DNA of 64,000 nucleotides from contig CALDSU010000014.1 in the NCBI GenBank assembly GCA_937924525.1, positions 328,983 to 392,982 on the forward strand, read 5' to 3'. The position numbers and the translations under genes were made by a program. This document shows, piece by piece, positions 9,511 to 17,980 of the stretch. Origin of the DNA: an uncultured Bryobacteraceae bacterium (GTDB lineage Bacteria; Acidobacteriota; Terriglobia; Bryobacterales; Bryobacteraceae). The notes beneath the pieces are model-generated. The model made no database searches and was not told the origin of the DNA. It saw nothing but the letters and a program-made list of their open reading frames with translations. Positions within the stretch are counted from its first letter, which is position 1. The number at the start of each line of letters is the position of its first letter.

Positions 9511-10520
9511 TGATCGACCTGTCCACGACGTATCTGGGCTTGCCTTTGAAGAATCCGCTGGTAGCGTCGGCGGGACCGCTGTGCAAGGAAATCGACCAGA
9601 TCCGGCGGATGGAGGATGCCGGGCTGTCGGCGGTGGTGCTGCACTCGTTGTTCGAGGAGCAGATCACCATGGAGGCGCAGCACCTGGATTTCTTCCTGTC
9701 GCACAACGCGGAGACTTACGCCGAATCCCTGAGCTATTTCCCGGACCTGGCGTCGTACGCGCTGGGACCGGATCAGTATCTGGAGCACATTCGCCGGGCG
9801 AAAGAGAGCGTCTCCATTCCCATCATGGGCAGCCTGAACGGCACCACGCTGGGCGGTTGGGTTCACTACGCGGAACTGATGCAGCAGGCCGGCGCCGACG
9901 CCCTGGAACTCAATCTGTACGCGTTGCCCACCGATCCGGACGCCACGGCCTTCGCCGTCGAACACCAGCTCACCGAACTGGTGAGCGCCATCGCGGAACG
10001 CATTCAGATTCCGATTGCGGTCAAGCTGGGTCCGTACTTCAGCTCGATTCCCAACATGGCGCGCCAACTGGTGAGCGCGGGCAGCAAAGGCCTGGTGCTG
10101 TTTAACCGGTTCTATCAGCCGGATTTCGATCTGGAGACGCTGGAGGTGACGCCGAACCTGGCCTTGAGCAACTCGTCGGAGTTGCTGCTGCGGCTGCACT
10201 GGGTGGCGATTCTCTACGGCAGGGTGCATGCCGACCTGGCGGTGACCGGCGGCGTCCATACGGCGATTGACGTCCTGAAATCGATGATGGCCGGCGGGAA
10301 GGTGGCCATGACCACGTCCGCGCTGTTGCGCCGCGGCACCGCGTACGCCACGCAGGTGCTGGGCGACATGCAGCAATGGATGGAAGACCACGAGTACGAA
10401 TCTGTCAGGCAGATGCAGGGCAGTATGAGCTACCGCTCCGTGTCGGACCCGTCCGCTTTCGAGCGGGGCAATTACATGAAGATGCTGTCCAGCTATTCGC
10501 TGCGGCAGTCGTTGTACTGA
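9510..10520 (+). CDS. dihydroorotate dehydrogenase-like FMN protein lacking the catalytic residues
   Basis: 336 residues from ATG 9510; a TTG three bases earlier is also possible. GGAG with good spacing lies inside the end of nifJ. The fold is DHODH: DLSTTYLGLPLKNPLVASAGP at the start (the Lys that contacts orotate is present), ALELNLYALPTDPD where true enzymes have ELNxSCPN, then AVKLGPYFSS and the FMN-phosphate loops LAVTGGVHTAIDVLKSMMAGG and VAMTTSALL. The Ser/Cys base and second Asn of the SCPN loop are replaced by Tyr-Ala and Thr, so normal dihydroorotate oxidation is unlikely. The coupling to nifJ points to a redox role alongside PFOR. True pyrD is presumably elsewhere. Confidence 0.85.
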   Translation: MIDLSTTYLGLPLKNPLVASAGPLCKEIDQIRRMEDAGLSAVVLHSLFEEQITMEAQHLDFFLSHNAETYAESLSYFPDLASYALGPDQYLEHIRRAKESVSIPIMGSLNGTTLGGWVHYAELMQQAGADALELNLYALPTDPDATAFAVEHQLTELVSAIAERIQIPIAVKLGPYFSSIPNMARQLVSAGSKGLVLFNRFYQPDFDLETLEVTPNLALSNSSELLLRLHWVAILYGRVHADLAVTGGVHTAIDVLKSMMAGGKVAMTTSALLRRGTAYATQVLGDMQQWMEDHEYESVRQMQGSMSYRSVSDPSAFERGNYMKMLSSYSLRQSLY

Positions 10521-10528
10521 ACAGGCTT

Positions 10529-10607
10529 GCGTTTCCGGGTTCGCGCTGGCGGGTGGCCCTCCTTGACGCGACCTCGGTGACTCCACCCGAGCGCGGCCCG
10601 GAAACGC
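10529..10607. repeat. large imperfect inverted repeat after the nifJ operon
   Basis: Left arm 10529-10556 and right arm 10583-10607 are near-perfect inverse complements, with an 11-bp outer block (GCGTTTCCGGG / CCCGGAAACGC) and an inner block ending GGGTGG / CCACCC, separated by 26 nt. It starts 9 nt after the DHODH-like stop. No T-run follows, so it is either a factor-assisted terminator/mRNA-stabilising hairpin or a palindromic repeat element. The rest of 10608-10743 holds nothing I can recognise. Confidence 0.65.
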
Positions 10608-10743
10608 GGGTAGTCAACGATTCCTCCTCCTTTCGGGCCGGCGGCTCGCGGGCGTCTGTTGCCGGCGCCCGTGAGCCCCGCGAAGGGGCTGCTTTCGTCC
10701 GCCGGGCCCTGCGCGCGGGCGTGGATCCGTACGGGCCTTCTTT

Positions 10744-10872
10744 CCCTCGACCAGACGCAACCTTCCATCAGCCACCCTTCGTCAGGAGCGCCTTCCCGGA
10801 CCGCTTGGCGGGCGAAGGCGCACTGGCCGCGGACAGGTCGATCGTCGCGGCGATGACCCGTTCTTGAAGAAG
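10744..10872 (-). pseudogene. degenerate second copy of the nitrilase 3' end
   Basis: This 129-bp stretch aligns with 11479-11610, the last ~130 bases of the intact nitrilase gene, in the same orientation. It includes a 32-base identical block (about 10831-10862, beginning ACTGGCCGCGG) and scattered differences and indels elsewhere. Reading the minus strand breaks the nitrilase frame (FFKNGSSPRRST instead of FFKETLVAATID), so this is a dead relic. It lies immediately before the FAD-oxidoreductase remnant. Confidence 0.75.
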
Positions 10873-10899
10873 TTACCCCATCCTGATGGCGTGGAAGCC

Positions 10900-11440
10900 G
10901 TGAGACTGGTTCGCATGGCGGCGGCTTCGCATCTGGCCGCCGGGTTATTTGGCCAACCAAATTTCGATCTGGTCGTCTCCGGCGGCACGGCGGGCGGGGT
11001 GATGACGGCGGCGGCGGGCGCGCGGCGCGGCATCGCGGTAGCGTTGGTGAACCCGGGCCGGCACATCGGCGGGATGGTGAGCGGCGGACTCTCCGGCGCC
11101 GATGTCGGCAAGCGGGAGGTGATCGGCGGTCTGTCGCTCGAGTTCTCTTTTTCGGGGCGGGCCGCCATTACGATCTTGCCCGGCGCCTGCAAGAGATCGC
11201 GTGGATGCCGGACCCCAAAGTGGCCGAACAAAAATCCTGCGGGACATGCTCGGCGAAAGCGGGGTGACCCTGTTCGAGAACCACCGGTTGCGGGAAAGGA
11301 CCGGCGTGCGGAAAGAAGGTTTCCGCATCGCGGAAATCCTGACAGAGAACGGCGCCCGGCTCCCGGCCAGAGTTTTCGCCGACGCCTCCTATGAAGGCGA
11401 CCTGGTGGCGCAGGCGAAAGTCAGCTATCCCTCCCGCCCG
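10900..11440 (+). pseudogene. FAD-dependent oxidoreductase, 5' part only, frameshifted
   Basis: From GTG 10900 (or ATG 10915) a leader-like MAAASHLAAGLFGQ is followed by FDLVVSGGTAGGVMTAAAGA, a Rossmann FAD-binding loop, then NPGRHIGGMVSGGLSGADVG, typical of the FAD_oxidored family of exported enzymes. Near 11148 the frame shifts (FFFGAGRHYDLARRLQEIAW continues in another frame), near 11230 it shifts again (ILRDMLGESGVTLFENHRL), and after YEGDLVAQAKVSY at about 11423 homology stops and the nitrilase tail begins. At least two-thirds of a normal gene of this family is missing. It is bracketed by the direct nitrilase-tail repeats. Confidence 0.75.
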
Positions 11441-11465
11441 TTCGGCGATCGGAGGGATAAGCAAG

Positions 11466-12392
11466 CTATGCTCGCTCGCCCTCGACCAGACGCAAGCCTT
11501 CCTTTAGCCACTCGCTGACCGGAACGCCTTCCCGAACCGCCCGGCGGGCGACGGCGCGACTGGCCGCGGACAGGTCGATCGTCGCGGCGACGAGCGTTTC
11601 CTTGAAGAAGCCGGTCTCCACCAGCACGTTCCCATCGGGGTGGATGATCTTGCTGTTCCCGTGCGACTGGGAGGGCGAGCGCAAGTTGTCCGGATTGGCG
11701 GGAGCATTGGCCATCACCAGGTAAATCGAGTTCTCCGTAGCCCTCGCGATAGGCATGGCCCGGTAGGCCGACAATTTGTGTTCCTCCAGCAGCCCGCTTT
11801 CATTGCTGACGAAATAACAGATCTGCGCCCCGGCGGCCGCCGGCAACCGGACCAGTTCGGGATAGCGGACGTCATGGCAGATGATGAAACAGGATTTGAC
11901 CCCCGCGACGGTCCAAACCGCCAGCTTGCGGCCGGCGGCGGGCCACTCCTCCGCGCGGAAGGTCTTGGCGTAGCGCCCGCGCACCACGCCGCCTTTGTCG
12001 GCCACCAGCACGCTATTGAAAACCTGCCCCTCCTCCCAGTGCGCCGTACCGAGAATCACGGCTACATTCAGCTTGCGCGCCGCGGCCAGGACGGTTTCTT
12101 CAGCGGCTTGGAAGTCGGCCGGGTTGGCCGCCTTCCAGTAGGCTGGTTCGCACGCATAGCCGCAGACGGCGGCCTCAGGAAAAGCGACCACGTCAATCTT
12201 GTCGCGGGCGGCCTTCTCCAACCAGGAACAGATTTTCTCCGCGCTGCGCCGCGGTTCCGGGAAGGTGAGGATCTGGCAGGCCGCCACGCGCAGGGCGCCG
12301 CCGGCGTTCCCGGCGGTTTCCTGCGCCGCGCCGGGAGCGCCCGCCAGGCCGGCGACCCCCGAGGAAACAAACGATCTTCTGCTGAAGGCCAT
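11466..12392 (-). CDS. Tat-exported carbon-nitrogen hydrolase (nitrilase superfamily)
   Basis: 308 residues from ATG 12392, chosen because it gives a Tat leader (MAFSRRSFVSSGVAGLAG); 30 further codons are open upstream but look non-coding. The catalytic triad is visible: Glu in VVAFPEAAVCGYACE, Lys in RYAKTFRAEEW and Cys in FIICHDVRYPEL. The sequence is closer to amidase/N-carbamoyl hydrolases (CHDVRYPE) than to true nitrilases (CWENY), so an amide or ureide substrate outside the cytoplasm is likely. Its 3' end also exists as a decayed copy at 10744-10872, indicating local duplication. Confidence 0.87.
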   Translation of the reverse strand: MAFSRRSFVSSGVAGLAGAPGAAQETAGNAGGALRVAACQILTFPEPRRSAEKICSWLEKAARDKIDVVAFPEAAVCGYACEPAYWKAANPADFQAAEETVLAAARKLNVAVILGTAHWEEGQVFNSVLVADKGGVVRGRYAKTFRAEEWPAAGRKLAVWTVAGVKSCFIICHDVRYPELVRLPAAAGAQICYFVSNESGLLEEHKLSAYRAMPIARATENSIYLVMANAPANPDNLRSPSQSHGNSKIIHPDGNVLVETGFFKETLVAATIDLSAASRAVARRAVREGVPVSEWLKEGLRLVEGERA

Positions 12393-12497
12393 GGTGTTTA
12401 GCCAACGATACGGGAAAGGCGCCGGAGTCCGCAAGCTGACGGCGCGGCCCGCCTCGCCGGCAAAGCAGCGCGGCGCAGGCACACGAGCGTTAGCGGT

Positions 12498-12805
12498 AAA
12501 TCAGGACGGGCGTCGCGCTGGCTCGGTTGCCCGCTGCATCCCCCGCCTGCGCCGGGAGGATGCGGATGCCCGGGGTCAGCTTTCGCGCGTTCCAGGTAAA
12601 GCGTCAGCTCAGATACGACCACGTTGTCCTGGGCCTTCGCTCTGACGGTGAACTTCTGGGAGACCGTCGTGTTCGTTCCGGGAGAGGTAATGGTGACCAG
12701 CGGCGCGCTGCCGTCCTTGATCTCGGCATTCCGGAGCGAGACGGCGACTTGTGCGGAGACCGCCGCGCCACGCGTGTCGATCGCCCGGAACGTCGCCACC
12801 CGCTA
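12498..12805 (-). pseudogene. C-terminal fragment of an Ig-like-domain protein
   Basis: On the minus strand, RVATFRAIDTRGAAVSAQVAVSL and PLVTITSPGTNTTVSQKFTV then VRAKAQDNVVVSELTLYLE form the beta-strand pattern of bacterial Ig-like domains (the DNVxVxxxxLYL signature). Near 12590 the frame shifts, and the expected ending AGDAAGNRASATPVLIYR plus a TAA stop is found in the adjacent frame. The 5' side is abruptly cut just upstream of recQ. It is probably the tail of a long secreted protein such as a protease or adhesin. This fills the space between nitrilase and recQ. Confidence 0.6.
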
Positions 12806-12824
12806 GGAAAACTACACTGGTGAT

Positions 12825-14720
12825 TTGACGCCGCCGGTGGAACTTTCCGAACTGTTGCGCCGTTACTGGGGCTACGACTCCTTCCGGCCCAAGCAGGAGC
12901 AGATTGTGCGCAGCCTGCTCGCCGGACGGGACGTCGCGGCGATCATGCCCACCGGGGGCGGCAAGTCGCTGTGCTATCAGCTTCCCGCCGTGGCGCTGGG
13001 GCGGACGGCGGTCGTGGTTTCCCCTCTCATCGCCCTCATGCAGGACCAGGCGGCCCAACTCGAGCAGATGGGCATTCCTGCCGCGGTGCTGCACAGCGCG
13101 CAAAGCTCGCAGGAGCAGTGGCGGACCATGCGTGCGGCCAGGCAAGGCGCGTTCCGGCTCGTCTATCTCTCCCCCGAACGGATGGTGCGGCCGGATACGG
13201 CGCCCTGGCTGGGAGAGCTGCCGCTCGGCTTCTTCGCCATCGACGAGGCGCACTGTATCTCCGAATGGGGGCATGAGTTTCGCCCCGAATACCGGCAGCT
13301 CAGCCTGCTGCGTGAGCGGTTCCCCCAAACGCCCATCGCCGCGTTCACCGCCAGCGCCACCAGGCGCGTGCGGCACGATATTCTGCTTCAGCTCCGCCTG
13401 CGCGACCCGGACAAATACATCCTGAGCTTCCACCGGGCGAACCTGCACTACCTCGTCCGGCAATGCACCGCCAAGGAACAGCGGAAGCTGCTGCTGCGCG
13501 CCCTGAAGGCGCACGCCAGAGAGAGCGTGATCGTCTACGCCCCCACCGTTCGCGTGGTGGAGGAAACCGTCGACTTCCTCATGGACCGCGGCATTGCCGC
13601 CGTGGCTTACCACGCGCAGATGGATTCCGCCTTGCGGCAAACCAACCAGGAGCTATGGATGTCGGATGAAGTGCGGGTGCTGGTGGGCACCGTCGCCTTT
13701 GGACTCGGCATCAACAAGCCCGCCGTGCGGGCCGTGATTCACCTGTCGCTGCCGAAGTCGCTCGAGCAGTTCTACCAGGAAGCCGGGCGGGCGGGACGCG
13801 ACGGGCAGCCGGCGGATTGCCTGCTGCTGTGGCAGGGAAAGGACGCGGGCCTGCTGGCTTATTTCATCAACCAGATTCAGGATCCCGCCGAGAAGCGGCG
13901 AAGCTGGGAGCGCTATCACACGATCCGCGGCTTCGCCACCTCGGCGGCGTGCCGGCACCGGCAGATCTGTCTGCACTTCGGCGAGACGCCCAAGTGGGAC
14001 TCCTGCGGCGTCTGCGACGTGTGCGCGGGAGAACCGGCGTGGCTTGCCGTGACCGGCCGGGAGGCTGCTCCGTCTCCCGCGCCAAAGCCGGCGGCCGGCG
14101 CGCAAGCGGCCCCGCTGCCCGGCAGAGCGGGCGAGTTGCGCGAATTTCTGCGCGAGTGGCGCCGGCAACTGGCCAAGTCACTGCAAATCCCCGCCTATCA
14201 CATCCTGACCGACGCCTCGCTGGACGATCTCTGCCGGCGCGAACCGCGCTCGCTGAATGAACTGCGCGCCGTCACCGGATTCGGCGAGAAGAAGATCGCG
14301 GGCTGGGGCCGGCAGATCTTCGCCGCTTGGGCCGAGTTCGATCGCGGCGCCCGGGCGGCTGGTCCGAGCGAGTCCCGCGCCGGCGGCGCGGCGGAGGAAA
14401 CGCTGCGCCTGCTGCGGCAGGGCCGCACGTTCGCGCAGATCGCCGAGGCGCGGGGGCGCAAGGTTTCCAGCGTGGTCACGCTGGTGGCCGGCCTGATCGA
14501 AAAGGGTCAAGTCGACTTGCAGCCCGCCTGGGTGGACGCGGACAAGCGCGCACTCATCGAGCAGGCCTGCGACCGGCACGGAATCCAGTTCCTGGGCCCG
14601 CTCAAGCAGGCGCTGCCGCCGGAGATCACCTACGAGGAGATCAAGCTGGTGGCCGCGGCGCGGCGGAGGCAGCAAGCGGAGGCGGCGGGCGGCGATCGCG
14701 CAAGTGCCTGCGCGGAATGA
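12825..14720 (+). CDS. recQ: ATP-dependent DNA helicase RecQ
   Basis: 631 residues. TTG start with no earlier in-frame option that keeps the family N-terminus (LLRRYWGYDSFRPKQEQIV). Superfamily 2 motifs: Walker A PTGGGKSLCYQLP (Lys47), SPLIALMQDQ, DEAHCISEWGHEFRPEY (Asp140 of the DEAH box), FTASATRRV, then motifs V and VI in VGTVAFGLGINKPAVRAVIH and QEAGRAGRDGQPADC. The RQC zinc site is CRHRQICLHFGE...CGVCDVC near 370-400. An HRDC-like segment with LTDASLDDLCRREPRSLNEL follows (about 455-510), and a C-terminal winged-helix-like region with LLRQGRTFAQIAEARGRKVSSVVTLVAGLI ends the protein. It unwinds 3'-5' at stalled forks and recombination intermediates. The preceding bases hold an unrelated pseudogene on the other strand. 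Confidence 0.95.
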   Translation: MTPPVELSELLRRYWGYDSFRPKQEQIVRSLLAGRDVAAIMPTGGGKSLCYQLPAVALGRTAVVVSPLIALMQDQAAQLEQMGIPAAVLHSAQSSQEQWRTMRAARQGAFRLVYLSPERMVRPDTAPWLGELPLGFFAIDEAHCISEWGHEFRPEYRQLSLLRERFPQTPIAAFTASATRRVRHDILLQLRLRDPDKYILSFHRANLHYLVRQCTAKEQRKLLLRALKAHARESVIVYAPTVRVVEETVDFLMDRGIAAVAYHAQMDSALRQTNQELWMSDEVRVLVGTVAFGLGINKPAVRAVIHLSLPKSLEQFYQEAGRAGRDGQPADCLLLWQGKDAGLLAYFINQIQDPAEKRRSWERYHTIRGFATSAACRHRQICLHFGETPKWDSCGVCDVCAGEPAWLAVTGREAAPSPAPKPAAGAQAAPLPGRAGELREFLREWRRQLAKSLQIPAYHILTDASLDDLCRREPRSLNELRAVTGFGEKKIAGWGRQIFAAWAEFDRGARAAGPSESRAGGAAEETLRLLRQGRTFAQIAEARGRKVSSVVTLVAGLIEKGQVDLQPAWVDADKRALIEQACDRHGIQFLGPLKQALPPEITYEEIKLVAAARRRQQAEAAGGDRASACAE

Positions 14721-14772
14721 ACTCGCCGCCGGCCGATCAAACCTCGCCCGGGCGCTGTAGACTCTGAAGAAT

Positions 14773-17700
14773 ATGAAGCACGCGCTCCCCGCTCTGGTGC
14801 TGGCCGTGACGGCGGCTCTTCTCGTGTGGAAGGCCACGCCGCCGCCCGCCGGAACGGGAGCAGGCGCGCACGGTCTTGCGTCGTTGTCCGTCCCCCCGGA
14901 GTTTGAGGTCTCCCTGGCCAGCCGGCCAGGCCTGGTGAAGTACCCGATGCTCGGCACGATCGCGCCGGACGGGGCGATGTACCTGTGCGAGTCCTCCGGC
15001 CAGACGATGAAGACGCCGGAAATGAAGGCGGATCCCAACTACGTGGTGACCCGGCTGACTGACTCCGACGGCGACGGCGTCTACGATCGCAGCACGGTCT
15101 TTGCCGCCCGCCTGACCTTGCCCGCGGGCGCGGCATTCCTGGACGGCAGCCTGTACGTCGCCGCGCCCCCGCAACTGTGGCGTTTTCAGGACACCGACGG
15201 CGACGGGGTCGCGGACGTGAAGGAAATCGTCGTCGAGGGCTGGAACCTCTCGGCGAACGCCGCCAGCTTGCACGGGCCCTTCCTGGGACCGGACGGGTGG
15301 CTCTACCTGACCGATGGCCGGCACGGCTTCGACATCCAAACGAAAGATGGCCGCCGGTTTCAAGGCAAGGCGTCGCGGATCTGGCGCCTGCGCCCAGACG
15401 GGACCGGCCTGGAATGGTTCGCCGGCGGCGGTTTCGACAACCCGGTCGAGGTGGCGTTCACCGAGGGCGGCGACGTGTTCGGCGCCATGACGTACTTCCA
15501 GGATCCGGCCGAAGGCAAGCGCGACGCGATCCTGCACTTCGTCGAGGGTGGCGTCTACCCCAAGCCGTACCCGGTCACCGAAGAATTCAAGCGCACCGGG
15601 GACCTGATGCCGGTGATGACGAAATTCGCGCGCGTGGCTCCGTCGGGGTTGCTGCGCTATCGCGGCGCGGCGCTGGGACCGGACTACGCGGGCAACCTGT
15701 TTAGCGCGCATTTCAATTCGCACCGCGTGCTGCGCCATCGCGTGTCCCGGGCGGGGGCCACCTACCAGACCGACGACTCCGATTTCCTGGTGGCGGCCGA
15801 TCCGGACATCCACCCTACCGACGTGATGCAGGACCTTGACGGCGCCCTGATCGTGGTCGATACGGGGGCGTGGTTTATTCACGGCTGTCCGCTGTCCCGC
15901 GCCGCCAAGCCGCAGGTGCACGGCGCGCTGTACCGGGTGCGGCGCAAGGGAGCGCCTTCGACGCGCCCGAACCTGGCGGCAGTGCTGGCGGAACGCGATC
16001 CGGCCGCGCTCGCCCGCTTGCTGGAGGATCCGAACCCGGCGGTGGCCGAGGAAGCCGGGCATCGGCTGGTCGCGTTCGGCACGCCGGCCGTCGCGGCGTT
16101 GGCGGCGCGGCGCGCGGCGGCCAAGACGGCAGCCGGCGCGACTGCGGCGGTATTCGCCTTGTACCGCATTGGCGCGCCGGAGGCGCGGGCGGCCGTGCGC
16201 GAGAGCCTGCGCGATCCGCGGTGGGAAGTGCGCCAGGCCGCGGCGCGCTGCGCCGGCATGGCGCAGGACCGCGACGCGCTGCCGATGCTGCTCGCCCTGG
16301 TGGCCAAGGAGGATCCCGCAGTGCGGCGGCAGGCGGCCACGGCGCTGGGACAAATCGGCGACCCGCACGCCGCGCCGGCGCTGGTGGCCGCCGCGGCGAA
16401 TCCGGAGGACCGCTTTGTCGAACATGCGCTGATCTACGCCCTGATTCAGTTGCGCCAGGCCCCGCCCCTGCTGGCCGCGCTGTCCCCGTCCTCGCCGCCG
16501 GGGGTGCGCAAGGCCGCGCTCATCGCCCTCGACCAGATGGACGGCAGCCCGCTCCGCGAGGCCCACCTGCTGCCGTTCCTCAACGATGGCGAACCCGAAT
16601 TGCGGCGGACGGCCTTCTGGATCGCCTCCCGCCATCCGCGCTGGAGCGCGGGGCTGGCCGCCGCGCTGGTCGAGCGGCTGCAATCCGGGGCTTTCGACGC
16701 GCGGGAAGCGGAGATGACCGGCGAAGCGATGGCGGCTTTCTGCGCCGAACCGGCGCTCCAGCGCGCCGTCGGCGGACTGCTGGGGGATCCGTCGCTTCCC
16801 GCCGGCCGCCAGTTGTTCCTGCTCGAGACGGCCGAGCGGTGCGCGGCGCGGGAGTTTCCCGCCGCTTGGTCCACCGGGTTGCGGCGAACGCTGTCCCATC
16901 CGGAGGCGGGCGTCCGGGTGCGGGCGATGGCCTTGATCCGCAACCGCAGCCTCGCCGGTTTCGACCAGCCTCTCGGCGACCTGGCGCAAGACGCGCGGCA
17001 ACCCGACGAGGTGCGCGTCGCCGCGCTGAGCACCCTGGGCGGACGCGCGCCGCGCCTGTCCGACGCCGGCTTCACGTACCTTGCCGGCCGCCTGCTGCCC
17101 GCGGTGGAAGCTTCTACCAGGCTTGCCGCGGCGCAGGTGCTGGGCCGCGCCCGCCTCACCGAAGCCCAAGCGGCGGCGGTCGCGGAGAAGTATCTGGCCT
17201 CGGCCGATCCCCTGGTGCTCCCCAATCTGCTCGATGCGTTCCGCAGCCAGACCGGTGTGGCCACCGGGAGCGCCCTGGTGGCGGCGCTGGTCCGCGTCGA
17301 ACCCGCGCTGGGAACCGTCGGGATCCAGCGGGTCCGCGAGGTTCTGGAGAACTTCCCCACCCCGGTCCAGGAATCCGCCCGCCCTTTGCTCTCCCGCCTG
17401 GATCGCGAGCGGCGGGAGCGGCTGAAAAAGCTCGATCGCCTCCAAACGGCGCTCCGCGGAGGCAACCCGGACCGCGGGCGGGAGATTTTCTTTGGGGCCA
17501 AGGCCGGGTGCTCGGGCTGCCACACCATCGGGGTCGAGGGCGGACGAGTGGGACCCGATCTCACCTCGATCGGCGCCATCCGCTCGGCGCACGATTTGCT
17601 CGAGGCCATCGTCCTGCCGAGTGAGAGCTTCGTGCCGGGACACGAAGTCTATCGTGTGGAAACCGAACGCGAAGTGTATGCCGGGGTGCTCGGGGCGAGC

Positions 17701-17916
17701 ACGCCGGAGGCCGTCCGCCTGATCACCGGTCCGGGCGACGAAGTGCGTATCCCGCGAAAGGAGATCAAGAGCATGGGCTACGCCCAAGTCTCCCTGATGC
17801 CGGAAGGCTACGACGAAGTGTTGTCCGCCGGGGAGCTGAAAGACCTGATCGCATTCCTGCGCGCGCAGACCGCGCGCCCGGAGAGCGCCGGCGCCGGGTC
17901 GCGTCGCCTTGATTAA
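14773..17916 (+). CDS. PVC-type membrane-bound dehydrogenase with HEAT repeats and c-type haem
   Basis: 1047 residues. An N-terminal signal/anchor (MKHALPALVLAVTAALLVW) is followed by a sorbosone/glucose-dehydrogenase-like beta-propeller (about 35-400, with VPPEFEVSLAS, MYLCES, Ca-binding-like DSDGDGVYDRS and DTDGDGVADVKE, and GGGFDNPVEVAF). Residues about 410-880 are Ala-rich helical HEAT repeats. The C-terminus has a single mono-haem site CSGCH (Cys913) in REIFFGAKAGCSGCHTIG with GPDLTSIG after it, and a downstream ELKDLIAFLR helix. This is the three-part architecture first named in Planctomycetes/Verrucomicrobia and common in Acidobacteriota. It is predicted to oxidise a sugar or alcohol in the periplasm and pass electrons to its own cytochrome. 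Substrate unknown. Confidence 0.88.
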   Translation: MKHALPALVLAVTAALLVWKATPPPAGTGAGAHGLASLSVPPEFEVSLASRPGLVKYPMLGTIAPDGAMYLCESSGQTMKTPEMKADPNYVVTRLTDSDGDGVYDRSTVFAARLTLPAGAAFLDGSLYVAAPPQLWRFQDTDGDGVADVKEIVVEGWNLSANAASLHGPFLGPDGWLYLTDGRHGFDIQTKDGRRFQGKASRIWRLRPDGTGLEWFAGGGFDNPVEVAFTEGGDVFGAMTYFQDPAEGKRDAILHFVEGGVYPKPYPVTEEFKRTGDLMPVMTKFARVAPSGLLRYRGAALGPDYAGNLFSAHFNSHRVLRHRVSRAGATYQTDDSDFLVAADPDIHPTDVMQDLDGALIVVDTGAWFIHGCPLSRAAKPQVHGALYRVRRKGAPSTRPNLAAVLAERDPAALARLLEDPNPAVAEEAGHRLVAFGTPAVAALAARRAAAKTAAGATAAVFALYRIGAPEARAAVRESLRDPRWEVRQAAARCAGMAQDRDALPMLLALVAKEDPAVRRQAATALGQIGDPHAAPALVAAAANPEDRFVEHALIYALIQLRQAPPLLAALSPSSPPGVRKAALIALDQMDGSPLREAHLLPFLNDGEPELRRTAFWIASRHPRWSAGLAAALVERLQSGAFDAREAEMTGEAMAAFCAEPALQRAVGGLLGDPSLPAGRQLFLLETAERCAAREFPAAWSTGLRRTLSHPEAGVRVRAMALIRNRSLAGFDQPLGDLAQDARQPDEVRVAALSTLGGRAPRLSDAGFTYLAGRLLPAVEASTRLAAAQVLGRARLTEAQAAAVAEKYLASADPLVLPNLLDAFRSQTGVATGSALVAALVRVEPALGTVGIQRVREVLENFPTPVQESARPLLSRLDRERRERLKKLDRLQTALRGGNPDRGREIFFGAKAGCSGCHTIGVEGGRVGPDLTSIGAIRSAHDLLEAIVLPSESFVPGHEVYRVETEREVYAGVLGASTPEAVRLITGPGDEVRIPRKEIKSMGYAQVSLMPEGYDEVLSAGELKDLIAFLRAQTARPESAGAGSRRLD

Positions 17917-17980
17917 ACCATAAATACATCCTAGGCCTCGCACGGAGTATACTGCGTACACGTCCAGGCAGGCTGCGACC

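Noticed and set aside
12609..13640. A 343-codon minus-strand frame over the recQ 5' half
   Set aside because: recQ motifs on the plus strand are complete; only the 12498-12805 part of the minus strand shows protein-like Ig sequence, in a different frame.
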